Source of the DNA: Diphasiastrum complanatum
Taxonomy: Eukaryota; Streptophyta; Lycopodiopsida; Lycopodiales; Lycopodiaceae
DNA: 64,000 bases
Reading direction: 5' to 3'
NCBI GenBank assembly: GCA_029204225.1
Contig: CM055106.1
Location: 51,095,325-51,159,324 of the forward strand
The position numbers and the translations under genes were made by a program. The notes under the pieces are model-generated. The model was not told where the DNA came from, searched no databases, and saw nothing but the letters and a program-made list of their open reading frames with translations. Position 1 is the first letter of the stretch, and every line of letters starts with the position of its first letter. Shown piece after piece: positions 46,991 to 59,190 of this stretch.

Positions 46991-47890
46991 TACCAAAAGT
47001 GTGTCCCGAGTCGATCAAAATTGCCTCGAGCTCTCAGGAAAATCTCTCAACCGTATAGACTCGGAAGACAAAGTCGATTGTGCCGATCCTAGTTTTGGGC
47101 ATATTGAAGAGGCTAGCTTGGTATTGATACACATTGGCCCAAACTCCAAACTCCCAAAGTATATTGCAAGATTGACACCAGTCTCCATCATACACCCTGA
47201 ACTAATATCCATAGCTAGCATATCTCATCTGACCAGCATGAATCTAGTATCAGTTACTGAGGATAGGATACCATGGCACATTTTGTCAATCCAAGAAAAT
47301 TTTGCCCTGTATTACGGATCAGAAGTTAGAGATTTGCAACTATAATAGTGTTAGATACAACTCTAGGGTGCATCACCATGGGCAATCTCGCATTAGTTGT
47401 CAATACCGAAGGATCTCAGATTCGCGCCATTCTTTACCTACGATTGAACAAACATTGGTTCCCGTCAGCAGTCGTTATCATCCGCGTGAATGACATTTCT
47501 CGAACCGCTTTAGGATTCATGTGCCGGATCTAGGATATCAATTCCTACCCTTATCTAGCAACGTATGCCAACTGATCCGAAGAGGGATACACCCCGAAGA
47601 TATCTTGTTTAGAATATGACATTATGGAAATTATAGTTACCTTGAGCTATACACGCACTTCATCCAATCGACATGCTGAAGTGACACAATCACTCCCTAG
47701 GGTCCCCAACTTCGGCTCACCCAAACGGTCACCCAGAAAAGAAAACCGTGCTAATATAAGTCCAAACGAGCCCAGGCGAAGAATTAGAAGAGCTTTGTTT
47801 CAACATCCTGAATTTGTTGTAGAAACCTCAAGTGATAGCCTTATTGAGAATCCTGATAACAGTCCTAGCATAGAAGTGAGAACCATCTAG
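46991..47890 (+). pseudogene. Unidentified protein-coding relic
   Basis: Frame 47001-47345 (SFGHIEEASLVLIHIGPNSK, YIARLTPVSIIHPELISIAS) shifts once near 47345 into a frame that runs to 47890 with only two stops (MGNLALVVNTEGSQIRAIL, LNKHWFPSAVVIIRVNDISR, then a basic tail with PKRSPRKENRANISPNEPRR and an acidic end). The length and continuity suggest a real former gene. No family was recognised with confidence. Confidence 0.4.
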
Positions 47891-48755
47891 ATGTTTGGGC
47901 TGGTGGATCTCCCGTGACTCTTGGTCGAAAACTCTTTTGAGTCCCTTGAAGGAAAGGACCCCAATAAGACTAAACGATTTTTGCTCCAGAGTCCCCCGAG
48001 ATTCACTTAGGCCCTGCCTAAGATTCAGACTCTAGATCTCAGTCTTATCATTACCCAATGAATCTTTGAAATGCTGCACCCCTCAGATGTTGTCCAGTCT
48101 TACGCGTTGAAGGATGGATGTCAATATGATTCATCACACTCGATACACAACATGATAGTGTTCGCACGAAAGATCTAGTAATAGAGATAGTTAGAGAAGT
48201 ACACTGGTTCCGGATCTGTATCTATTATCGCCTAGGCCCCCTTTGGATACCTTTGGCTATGAATCTGACTCGATTATGCCATGAATAAGTAGAAAATATC
48301 ATAATGAACTAGGACCGAAACCTAGAATATGAAAAATTGAATCTCGCTTTAAATTGTGTATCCATCTATCTCCTAGCGGTCATACCTCTAAGACCTGAAA
48401 AATTCTCATTGACCCAGGAGTACGGGGTGATTAAAACGGCCCCCGAAGTTATCCTAGTCACTCACGTAAGGGCAGTGTGGGCCCTTCTCTCGCTGAGTTA
48501 AATTAGTAATAATCTTTGTGTAGTTTTTCTATGACTACTTTTTAAGTTTGACGGTGACACGTTTTGCTTAGTTCTATAGGTATCGAGCCGATTCTTTTAC
48601 GATCCCATGTTGAGCACTTATGTGGCTTTTCTTTGTACTTGTATAATTAGTGTGAATGTACAACTGATGGTGAGCAATTTTGTTTTGTCTTGTCTTGAAG
48701 TACTTGACGCTATCATTGTGGTGATTGTGTCAATCGATTTCTAGGCCTGTTGTCA
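47891..48755 (+). repeat. Possible 5' LTR of copia J (left border unknown)
   Basis: Only the right end can be supported: CCTGTTGTCA followed by ACT and a primer-site-like TGGTATCATAGC. No second LTR copy is seen in the window, so the extent is a guess. Confidence 0.35.
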
Positions 48756-48758
48756 ACT

Positions 48759-48770
48759 TGGTATCATAGC
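48759..48770 (+). promoter_or_regulatory. Copia-type primer binding site of element J
   Basis: TGGTATCATAGC, one change from TGGTATCAGAGC, three bases after a CA terminus. Confidence 0.7.
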
Positions 48771-50230
48771 CTTGGTGGCCGTGATCACTAGACAAGAATA
48801 AAAAGTTTCGAATTCACGACGGTTTTGAACTAAGGATGAGTGGGTAGCACAAAATTGAGTCTGTGGAGATTCGAAGAATTGCTTGGGATTGTGATAGGAA
48901 TCAGAGACAGGGAATTGTCATCTGGATCAAAACGATAGCTTACTGGAAGCTTGAAATTATGTAGGAGAAGTTGGGAAGCGTTCGTAGTAAGAACTTGCTC
49001 AGTTCTTCACCGATTTGCAAACCGTTTGAAGCTGTGGATTACTGACTATAGGGTGACCTCAATCCGATAAAGAGTCGCATGAAAAATCCCAGACAAAGGG
49101 TAAGAAAATTTCAAAAAAGCTATATTTATTGAAGGCTAGGATTTTTGAAGCAAAAAGCATCGTTCTCTCTCCATTTAGAACCAAATTCAAAGTTGTAAAG
49201 TCATAGTTGTGGCTGCTTTAGGGGCACAAATTATCTAGTTGATGGCTGCATCTGGTCGTGAAGGGAAGAGTGAGATTGATCGATCCGCAAGGGCAAAAAA
49301 AGCCTCAAATCAATAGCTGGAAAGAGGAACCATGCCTCGAGGAGGGTACGCGGCCAGTGCACGCCCTCATCCAAAAAGATGTTGTAGCCATCGAAGGGGT
49401 CCAGTGAGACCTGGGTTCAGTGTGCCAAGTCGTGGGGCATCGATGGATCATAAAACATTAAGATCAATGGTGTTCCCCTGGCTGTTGTGGCATCACTAAT
49501 ATGGGTGATCATGATCCTTCACTGAGAGATTGATCAATGATAAGGCACTTTGTCCCCTTCTTGTCATAGGCCCTCATGTCGGCAGGACTGGTGTTCGGCC
49601 TCAATTCAATGCTTGCAATGATATCCCACAACTCCTTATTTTGAACTTCCAGATGTTATAGTTGGAAGCCCAAAATTGCTTCAAAGATGTTGGCCATCTC
49701 CGAATTGCATAAAACTCCACCTATAGGCTATAGAGATTATGCCGAGGCCAATGGTGATGTCAAAAAACAAAAAATTTGACTATAAGTTTTGGCTTACTAG
49801 GCCACCCGCCACTTTGCCGCCAAATTGGAAGCCAAATCATTTTCGCCTTTCGAAATGCTTATTTCCACGAATTCCCAACTTCGTGCCCTATAGAGTGGTG
49901 AAGCCGCATTTGATGTGCTCCAAACAGTTTCTGCATGGAAATCGCTCTATTTTGATATACTATGCTTGCAGGTACAGTTAGGGTGCCCTTCGTTTGGAGG
50001 CTATAGCCTTTTGGTTGGCCAAAAAAGACTAAAGGAGGTGAAAATAAGGGCTCTTTGAGTTTTTGAATTGTTTCTTTGAAGTGAAGAAACTCTACCCTTC
50101 AGTGAATTTGGACCCAACTCTCACTTCAAGTTGAAAATTTTTAATGAATTTGTAATGTGAATTGCACTTCAAGCCCTTTCTTCTTTTCAAAAAAACATTT
50201 TCTATACATATAATGGTGATCAAGCTTGGG
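48771..50230 (+). other. Leader or unrelated sequence before gag of element J
   Basis: No gene recognised. The distance from primer site to gag (about 1.4 kb) is long for copia, so an unrecognised insertion is likely. Confidence 0.4.
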
Positions 50231-50940
50231 AAGCTCTTAGAGCGCAATTTCAAACTTGCAATCCAGTTTGAGCCATGTTCTTGAAGTCAAAATTGAACAC
50301 TATCAAGATGGAAGAAGGTGAAACAGTGAGATCCTTCTTGACCAGGATCAAAGAGCTGAGAAAGCAACTTGTGGCGATCGGAAAACCAATTAGAGATGTC
50401 AAATTGGTGCATACCACAATGAGCAATGTTTTGGATGGCCCACAAATGTTTGTAAGTGGCATTGCCACAAGGGAGAGATTGCCTACCTTCGAAGATCTGC
50501 ATGGAATCATGTTGTGGGAGGAGCAACATTGAGAGGTAGTGAAGTCAAGGCAAACTCCACAAGAGGATCAAGCATTGTTGGCTAAGAACAAGCAAAATGG
50601 TTGGAAAAGGGTTCCAAGGAAGGGAAAGGATGATGAAGACGAGGGAGCGTCGTCATAAAAATATTAAAAAAAAGAAGAATGACAAATGTTACTATTTCCA
50701 CAAACCTGGTCATTGGGCATGCGAATGCTATAAGAAGAAATCTGACATAAAGGCGGGAAAAGTAGAATAATAGGGCAATATCATAGAAGATGATGGGGAA
50801 GATGATGAAACTAGTGTCTTCTCACCGCCATTATCATCCCAAGTAGATGATGGTGCCAGGTGGTTTATTGATTTAGGCGCCATGAGACATATGATTGGGA
50901 AACATGATTGGTTCGAAAACTTTTCACTAATATGATGATG
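50231..50940 (+). pseudogene. Copia J gag and protease
   Basis: MFLKSKLNTIKMEEGETVRS, FLTRIKELRKQLVAIGKPIR, GIATRERLPTFEDLHGIMLW: the C-terminal half of a copia gag. A knuckle CYYFHKPGHWACEC follows at about 50689 (second Cys replaced by Phe). Protease core WFIDLGAMRHMIG lies at about 50862, where D-S-G has become D-L-G. The frame breaks twice in between. The gag N-terminus is not recognisable. Confidence 0.8.
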
Positions 50941-52310
50941 GGGACAAGGTCAATCTTGTGATGAATAAGATTCACATTAGTAAGGACGTCATCTTTGATG
51001 AAATGCATATGTTTGATGATGAAGACCATGCAGCTGATGATAGCATCAAAAGACTTCTCACAATCTTGGAAGACAATGAAAAAGAAGTTCCACAGGTTGA
51101 TGCACATGAGGATCAGGCTCGAGAAGATGAGTATGAGAGAACTCCACCAATCCATGAGCCTAGGGGAAGGTATTTGCCGATAGGTGCAACAAAGGAAAAA
51201 TCTTTTGGAAGTAAGAGATGTTACTTGGAAACTCCTTGGGACACATACTCACCAAGAAGTGTATCACCAAAGTCAAAGGTACCCAAATGGTGTGAAAAAA
51301 TCATATTAGATGCGAAAATGAACCAACCTATATCTAGTTTGCAAGAAGAAGTGAGGAGATTAACGTGAGAAAGGAAAACTTGTGATCGCTACCATGTGAA
51401 CTTTGTCCTAATAAGCGACATTTTGGAGTGTCGAGAGCCAACGACCTTTGATGAAGCAAAGGATCTCAAAGAGTGGCAAAGGGCAATGGAAGATGAGATG
51501 AAATCAATCCACATGCATGATACATGGGAGTTGGTTGATCTACCACATGGAAAGAAATGCATTGACAACAAATGGGTATATAGAACGAAGTTATGGCATG
51601 ATCACAATGATTTGCAAAGCATAAGGCACTCCTAGTAGTAAAAGACTATGAACAAAACAAGGGGATCAACTATGAGGAGACCTTTGCTCCAGTAGCTAAG
51701 TGGACTACGCTACATCTACTTGTTGCCTTGGCATCTCATTTTAGGTGAAATATCCACCAAATGGATGTGAAATCCGCATTCTTGAATGGTGACCTAGAAG
51801 AGAAAGTATACATGCTCCGACCACAAGGTTTTGTTACGAAGGGACAGGAACATAAGGTATGCACGCTACACAAAGCACTTTATGGTCTCAAGCAAGCACC
51901 ACATGCATGGTATGGATGTATTGATCATTACTTTCTCTCTCACAAGTTTATAAGAACAAGTTCATATCCAAATCTTTATATTCTTATAAACAATGACAAC
52001 ATTGCCTTGATAGTGCTATATGTTGATGATATAAATATCACGGGCAATGATGAGAATCTCATTCACTCCATCAAAGCCAATTTGAAATGACGGATTTAAA
52101 TCTTATGGATTATTGCTTGGGGGTTGAAGTATGGCAGAATGGCAATGATATCAGGCTATGTCAAAGCAAATACATTCATGAAATTCTAGAGAGATGCCAC
52201 TTGACAAAGTGCAAACCTTCCATCACTCCATGTGAAGATTGTGAGAAGCTGTCTCGTATTGATGATAGTGGTCAAGTTGATGCTATACTATTTCCTCAAC
52301 TAGTTTGAAG
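50941..52310 (+). pseudogene. Copia J reverse transcriptase; integrase missing
   Basis: Directly after the protease the text jumps to VNKIHISKDVIFDEMHMFDD, the C-terminal tail of integrase, so the catalytic integrase core is deleted near 50940. After an acidic linker come ECREPTTFDEAKDLKEWQRA and WELVDLPHGKKCIDNKWVYR. The frame then shifts to VKSAFLNGDLEEKVYMLRPQ, HKALYGLKQAPHAWYG, and the catalytic LIVLYVDDINITGND at about 52006-52050 (Y-V-DD intact). YCLGVEVWQN and SKYIHEILERCHLTKCKPSI close the domain. Confidence 0.87.
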
Positions 52311-52918
52311 CTTGATTTATCTTATGACTACTCACCCTGATATTTGCTATGTTGTGAGCTTGATCAATCAATTCATGTCATCACATAATTTGGATCATTG
52401 GAAAGTGAAGAGGGCCTTGAGGTACGTGAATGGCACACCCAACCCTTGGTTTGGTCTATAGAAAGCAAGTCTACACTGTACTTAGATTACAAGGTTACGT
52501 TGACGCTGATTGGGCTAGCAATATAGATGATAGAAAGTCAACTATTGGGTATGCTTTCAACTTTGGAAATGGTTGTTTCTCATGGTCTACTAGTAAAAAA
52601 TAGGACACTATTTCTCTTTTATTGATAAAAGCTGAGTATAAAACATTAAGTTCTGCTACTCAAGAAGTTGTTTGGTTGCGAAGATTGCTGAGTGAGATTG
52701 GTATGAAGCAAACATGCCCGACTATTTTCTTCAGTGATAGCCAAAGCGGGATATAGTTGGCCAAAACTCCAGTCTTTCATGCAAGAACTAATTGACAAGA
52801 GTTTTTGTGCCCCACACCCTGGCCCATGACATCTTCATGATGTAGAAGTTTGGTGTTTCCAACAAAGAAACCGTGTTGATGCATATCCACAAGAAGACAA
52901 AAGTTGGATGGAGGTGGA
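52311..52918 (+). pseudogene. Copia J RNase H
   Basis: [20 protein letters not shown] (first acidic residue), then LIKAEYKTLSSATQEVVWLR (Glu) and PTIFFSDSQSGI (Asp), AKTPVFHARTN, and, after a disrupted stretch, KFGVSNKETVLMHIHKKTKV near 52850-52905. Stops are present. A (GA)n tract begins at once after the domain, where the end of pol and the 3' LTR are expected. Confidence 0.83.
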
Positions 52919-52921
52919 AAT

Positions 52922-53063
<142 letters not shown>

Positions 53064-53095
53064 TGTGCATAACCCATGGTTCAATGTGCTGATGG

Positions 53096-53560
53096 TTGTC
53101 CTTGCGCAAGTTGTTTACAAGGTACTATATTTTTGTGGATATCTACGAGTCATACACAACATTTTCTCTAGTTCCACAATTTTATTCTCTAAAGTTGCAA
53201 GAAGATTTCAACATGATGGTTCTTGATGTCAAAACTGGGATAGACAAACACAAGCTTAGCCATGACAATTACATAAATCAACATGAGGCAGCCGTACAAG
53301 TATGTCATTGTTCAACACACGCATGCTATAATTAAGATTTTTATGGTGCTTGCATGAACACTACATAATCATAGGCTGTGGAGACAACACTAAGAAATAG
53401 AGCATACAAGATGGCAATAATTGTGAATTTTGCCAATGGCCTTGGATTCTTTCACGTCATATTCAATCTTGATTGGGAAGCCAAGGGTCAGGCGATCATA
53501 GAGGACAAAGTATAGACAATTGTGGCTTCTAGTGTTGGCCCAATAAAGTAAGCATAAAAA
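53096..53560 (+). pseudogene. Possible exon pair of an unidentified gene
   Basis: TRYYIFVDIYESYTTFSLVP and LKLQEDFNMMVLDVKTGIDK read open to HEAAVQ|GTATGTC, a good 5' splice site at about 53300. After ~75 bp a second open block (LRNRAYKMAIIVNFANGLGF, FHVIFNLDWEAKGQAIIEDK) begins near 53380 and stops at 53514. The pair could be a host-gene scrap. No family recognised. Confidence 0.3.
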
Positions 53561-53794
53561 TTGATACATTCTACCAAAGCATGTGTTCCTTTGTTTTTTT
53601 GTGCTAACACTCTTGCTAATATGTAGAAAAAAAGAGGTGGTGGCATTGTTGGTTGGAAGCAAATAACAAAGAGATGCCATTGGCATGAGTTCTAACAGTG
53701 AAAATATTGTAAAATTAAAATAATATTAAACTTAGAAATTCAAGTTTTGGGGTTTGTCCAAACTTGAGGTAGACTAGTCTAGTAGCTTTCCAAG

Positions 53795-54526
53795 TTGAGT
53801 CAAGGTAGATTTTTAGTCTCCATAGTGATGTGTAGGTCTGGAACCTATCAAGAAGCATGTGAGGCTACTCTTGTAGGTCAAGGATTCTCAAAAAGAGAGA
53901 TTCTCGAGTCTTATCCATTTCTCTTTTTGTCATCTAGTAGAGAGGTAGAGGCAATGTGGCATCTAGGTTGCTTTCTCTCTCCACAAGTTCTAGAAGGCCT
54001 CTTGTATTATAAAGAAGGTGGCTTTGTACCTCAATAATACACTTCTTCAAGTAAAGTTTCCATTTGGTCCATTGGAGGTGTAATGATAGTTAGATTGTGA
54101 TGAATGCTCTGCCTTCTTGCTAACTAGCTTGCCAATGTTTTTCATCTCTTTGGTTTTGGAATAGAAGCTAGTTTAGTGTGCAAACATTCATTTCCTTGAT
54201 CCTTGTACTTGCAGGTGGTTCACACGTGTGAAAAAGCTCTCACTAACAACAAGGACTTTAGTCGATATATGGCCAAGGAAACTTGCTGGTGGCAAATGAC
54301 ATAGATGGAGAAGGAAATTGTGGTGCACTTGTTTCGTCATGATAGTTCTCGACTTCTAGATGAAGATGAGGTATATTTAAGAACACAACCTCAAATCCAT
54401 TTCCTGCATGCTTTTCTAAACCTCCAAAAAGATATGAAGAATGCAATCAAAGTAGACAAGCAACCACTATTTTTATGTCCACCGACTCACAAATTATGTG
54501 TCTTACAAGCAATACACACAAAATAA
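53795..54526 (+). other. Two short open frames of unknown status
   Basis: 53795-54037 (ATLVGQGFSKREILESYPFL) and 54305-54526 (LRTQPQIHFLHAFLNLQKDM). The first has the look of one mTERF-type helical repeat but is too short to assign. Neither has support as a real gene. Confidence 0.2.
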
Positions 54527-56090
54527 ACAGTTTTCGGTGAATTCTCTTCACACTGTCCATTTTCCCAATTAACTTCCACAGGAGTAACCAAATTACTCAA
54601 GTTAATTGCCCATGATTTAAAAATATTAAATGTCTAGGTGCAGTTCTTGATTGTACTAGTACAACACCCCATTTAGATCCTTATCCAAATTACTCTTAAG
54701 TTACCCTATAGATTTATCAAAACAGATCTGTTAAATCTACAAGTAATTGTCAAACACAATACTTGATCATATGTCTATGTTCAACGACTAGGCTAAGTGC
54801 ACCAGATAACCTTAGTAACCAGGAATACATAGTAGATCCAAACAAGATTAACTGTGCACATATGAGAATAATCTCACTATGACCCAGTACATAAATACAT
54901 ATGTCCTTATCTAGCAGATTCCTCCAAAATCCACATATGTTATTCACATATCACACTGAGAACCTTGTAACTCAGCTACAGAAGATTCTATTTCTCTTAA
55001 GTAAATAACATATCTAGGAAATCTCTAAAGTGAATAATTCCACCTCACAAAGTTTACGACTATCAACTTTTACCAATAAAATCTCTTCAACCAACCTACT
55101 TCAGATCTTGCTGCACAAACCAAGACTAGGCTGACTTATACAGACATCTTGGACACAAGGTTAAGATTAAAACTTTATTCCATCTGATCCAATCAGCAGA
55201 ATCTTAAATTAATCTTTACCACCACTATCCATAATCATGAATATCTAACAGCTCAAAACTCCCAAAACTACCAGATTATTCAAAACAATCACTAGAGATT
55301 TTCTCTATTCCACTGGATAGTTCCACCATTGCACACAAACTGGATTTTACAATAGAAATCTGTGCAACTAGTTGATCCCATGAAAGTATTATTCGTACCA
55401 TTTTCTTCTCCCCCTTTTAAAAGAAATTCATAATTTCAAATAAAAAGTTCTCAGGAGAGTTAAACTTGTTTAGGGTATTTGGAGAGGTTATAAGATATAG
55501 ATCCGGATCCCTTAATGGTATCTCATAAATTCCAAATCGAAAACCCTTAAAAGCTATTTCTCTTTTAATTTAAACCTCTATCTTTTACAAATTTCTTAAA
55601 TACAATCCAATTGGATTGAGATTCATACAATTCCTTCCAGTGTAGAACTAGGTTTTGAAGGACAATTTAAGTTATATGAATTTATGCTTCCATTTTAGTA
55701 TTGTGAATATAGCTCAGAATCAATTGATGTTTTCAACTGATTAAGTGGAATTTAGACTTCTTGAGCCCAAATGATTATCTCTATTTGATAGTTGATTATG
55801 GAGAGTAATGTTTCTATCACATGGGATAAGATAATTTAAGATTTTGAGGAAAAAGCTCGATTTGTAATAGTATTGGATACTCATTACTAACTTTTTTGAA
55901 TCTTTTATAATAGTTTCAACTGTTAGCATTACTAATAATGTAAATACTAACCACTGGCCTACAAATCATTCTCGCACAAGAATTTCCCTTTGAAATCACT
56001 GACATCCCATACCATCAATTTTCTCTTGAAGAAAGTTCTTTGCTTTTAGATCTGCTCAACAGAAAATCAAAAAGATTATCTAACCATCCT
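54527..56090. other. Unclassified AT-rich sequence
   Basis: No gene recognised; possibly the RNase H/integrase and 3' part of the decayed minus-strand Ty3 element to the right. Confidence 0.35.
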
Positions 56091-57000
56091 ATAGCCAAAT
56101 ATAGGATCCGATCTTCAACCATTTCCAAAAATTACTTCCTACCATTGAATTCTCCATTTCCTTAAGCTTTTCACTGTAGACGACAATATCATTTAAGAAT
56201 ACCACTAGGCATTGACCATTATGGACGAGAGCCCTTGTTCATAAATAGTTGAAATAACCCAAGAGTATTCATCAAAAACCAAAAGGAACCCTTAAAAATT
56301 CAAAACATTGAAATATATTCTAATAGATATCCGATATCTATATCTGAAATGGTACAAGGAATTCCATTCCATCAAGAAGATCCTTAACCACCATATCCTA
56401 TAATCCAGAGATCTAAAAAATTTCATCTGGATTTCCATTGCCAGATATGCACATATCCGTTTCACCAAGTACTGGAGTACCCCCCATATTTGTTCCTAAT
56501 GGATCACAATAATCCATTGACAAAATTGTGATTTAACAAGAATCTGCACATGGTTTTACTATCACATAAACAACCCATTAGGTTGGCACCATCAATCCCA
56601 AATTCCTACCTTTTGAGAGTACCAACTCTTAGGAGTAAGGCTCTTTATAGTGCAAATGTGAACAAAGTGTCATTCTTGTTCCATGTCACAATTTTCAATA
56701 ACAAATAGGGTCAACTCATGGTCCTATAGATATTCAAAATAAATTCAATAAACCGGTGCTATGCAATTTTCTTATAGGGATTGTTAACCAATCCAAACTA
56801 CATAACACAATCACATTTACCTACTCAAGTGTCTCATTTTCTTCCTCCGTTAGATTTTACGGTCACCCGAAAAATTTCATCAGCGAAGGCACCGAAAACT
56901 CCTTTGACACTCGTAAATGCCAGGTTGCTACTTTTTTTACTACACTAGCTTAAGTATTACTTCGTTGAAGTTGTCTGAAACTAATGAAAAATCCATAAAA
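56091..57000 (-). pseudogene. Heavily decayed Ty3/gypsy reverse transcriptase
   Basis: On the minus strand CLVVFLNDIVVYSEKLKEME (about 56220 to 56155) matches the active-site block of Ty3 RT, where V-V-Y/F-L-D-D-I-L-V-Y-S is usual; here the second half is F-L-N-D. Just upstream, VPFGF and later LGYFNYL recall PFGL-NAP-TFQ. Frames change every 30 to 60 residues. No LTRs, gag or integrase of this element were recognised, and it seems to have cut off the RT of copia H. Confidence 0.55.
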
Positions 57001-58140
57001 TTTGGATCCGGGTACTCTTTACAATATTTGATACACCTATTTTTTAATCGAATATAGAGCTACCTCTCAAAAATTATGACCTTCTTCCATTTATTCACTT
57101 TAACAAGTATCTGAAAAGCTTTAGTTTGCCGAATCCTAAAGATCAAAATCATTTAGGATAAGCCTATCGGTACACCACTAAGTCCAAAAGGAAGAACCGA
57201 AAAAAAAAAACCATTTAACTCAATTAAGTGGGAATATCTCTACTCCATAGTTAAACCGATAAAAAGCACAGTACCAGGAACCCAAAATTTTCACTAACTA
57301 GGTACTTGCCTAGAGAAAATTACCATGAAGAACAATATTTTACTACCGATCCTAAATCCATGGATCAATCACATAGACATAGCAGTTAGGTTCACGCCAC
57401 ATTAGAGATCCTGGCTCCATTCACACCAACCATTGGCTCAAATCGATCTGCTGCCAACGTTCTCCGTAGGTCAGAACAGTTTGCCAGTTACCATCAGCCT
57501 CCAGTCGCAGCTCGTTTCGGTCACAGCGTTTCTTCAACAATTGAAAGTATAGGGAGGTGCGTCCCTCTGATTGCCATCACCAAGTTACAAATATAGGATC
57601 CACTGCAGATTATAGCTATTCATTGACAAGAATGGATTCAATAGCTACACAATTATTTTAAATAGGAACCCAATCCATCAACAACAATTTTGCCAGTCAA
57701 CAGATCAACTGATCAAGGACAATCACAGACTTCCTCCATGCACTTCAACCAGAGCAACCACTGCTGTGAATAAGTGTCCAACAGCCTCACAGTCGCCCAC
57801 TCTTCTACCAATCAGGGTGTTCATCCTCACCACCGACCTTCAAACATCTTTCAAGCACCCATAAAAGGTGAAAAAACATGCCTTTGTACTTCTAGTATTC
57901 TATTGTAGGAAATCGACTTCAGATATTCAAAAGTGACTCTCATTCATGCATTAATCCCATAAGGCAATGTTTGGAAAAATCCAGAAATCAAATTGGCAAA
58001 AGATTAGCAACTAGGTTTTACTGCATGCATCACTTAACCCAAGCCTTCATCTGCTTTTCTTAAAATAATAGGCAATCTATGTTTTCAGTTTTCAGTTTGC
58101 ATGAAATACAAGAGGAATAGTCTAAAAAAACCATAAACCC
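57001..58140. other. Unclassified sequence between the Ty3 RT relic and copia H
   Basis: Nothing that I can assign. The copia H pol ends at 58141, so a junction lies near there. Confidence 0.35.
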
Positions 58141-59190
58141 TCACACAATCCATAAATTCAAGAATTCCAGCAATAGTCTTTTTGTTGATTCATGATTTTT
58201 GTCAGTAGAGGGCAAATAAATCTTGTATGCTTTTTTAGTAGATGCATAACCTACAAAAATTCCTTTTACTGCACTAGAATCTTCCTTCTTCCTAGTTTCT
58301 AGAGGCACATGCACAAAGCATACATAGCCAAAAATCCTAGGATGATCTACCTTAGGCTTTTTCTTATACAACATCTCAAATGGTGTCTTTCCTCCTATTG
58401 CAAGATTTGGAAGCCTATTACAAAGATAGTTTGCACATGCAACTGCCTCTCCCCAAAATTCTTTAGGCAGAGAAGCTTCCAACCTAATGGCGTTTGCACA
58501 TTCACACAAAGTTCTATTCTTTCTCTCAGCAACTCCATTTTGCTGAGGCGTATATGAACAAGAGAACTCTCTTTGAATATCCTCTCTCTCACAAAAGTCT
58601 TTAAACTTATTGGAAGTGTATTCCCCTCCACTATCACTTCTTAAAGCTTTTAACTTGAAAGCAAACTGATTTTCTACATAAGATTTAAAAGTAAGAAAAA
58701 CATCATAGACCATGGCTTTTGAAGACAACATATAGATCCAAGAATGTCTTGTATAATCATCTACAAAAGAGACAAAGCAGTTGGCTCTTCCTTTGCTCTT
58801 AGTTGATGAGAAATGAACATTTGAGTGTACAAGTTCAAATGGTTGCTTTGTCTTTATACTTGATCTAGGAAAAGGCCTTTTGTGTGACTTTGCCAGCACA
58901 CAAGCTTCACAAGGTAGATGCTCCTTTGACAATGTATTTGGTAGACCAACAACTTTTCCTTCTTTGACCATAGATTTCATGGCTTTGATATTGGGATGAC
59001 CCAATATCTTATGCCACAGATCCTCCTGTAGAACCTTGGTCTCATAAGCAATATCTGAAATGTTAGCACTCTCCCTAGAATCTAGTTTGTACAACTTACC
59101 AATTCTAGATCCTCTAGCAATAACTTCATTTTCTCTTGAGATTATACATTTGTCAAGTTGAAACTTGACATCCAATCCACTATCAAACAA
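58141..59190 (-). pseudogene. Copia H integrase
   Basis: 350-codon open frame: LWHKILGHPNIKAMKSM and CEACVLAK (zinc-binding HHCC), ELVHSNVHFSS, DDYTRHSWIYMLSSK, LRSDSGGEYTSNKF, PQQNGVAERKNRTLCE, then AVKGIFVGYASTKKAYKIYL. The first catalytic Asp (HSD in the family) is Asn, so strand transfer would fail, while the second Asp and the Glu are kept. It is joined in frame to the upstream gag-protease frame apart from one TAG at 59191-59193, exactly where Gln is usual (ISVGQ). The frame ends after FLNLWIV with no RT. Confidence 0.88.

Noticed and set aside
46991-47533. Possible plant movement-protein-like fold (an HIG motif)
   Set aside because: Resemblance is limited to a few residues; the following motifs of that family are not visible.
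53795-54037. mTERF-like gene
   Set aside because: Only one repeat-like segment, no further repeats in any frame nearby.
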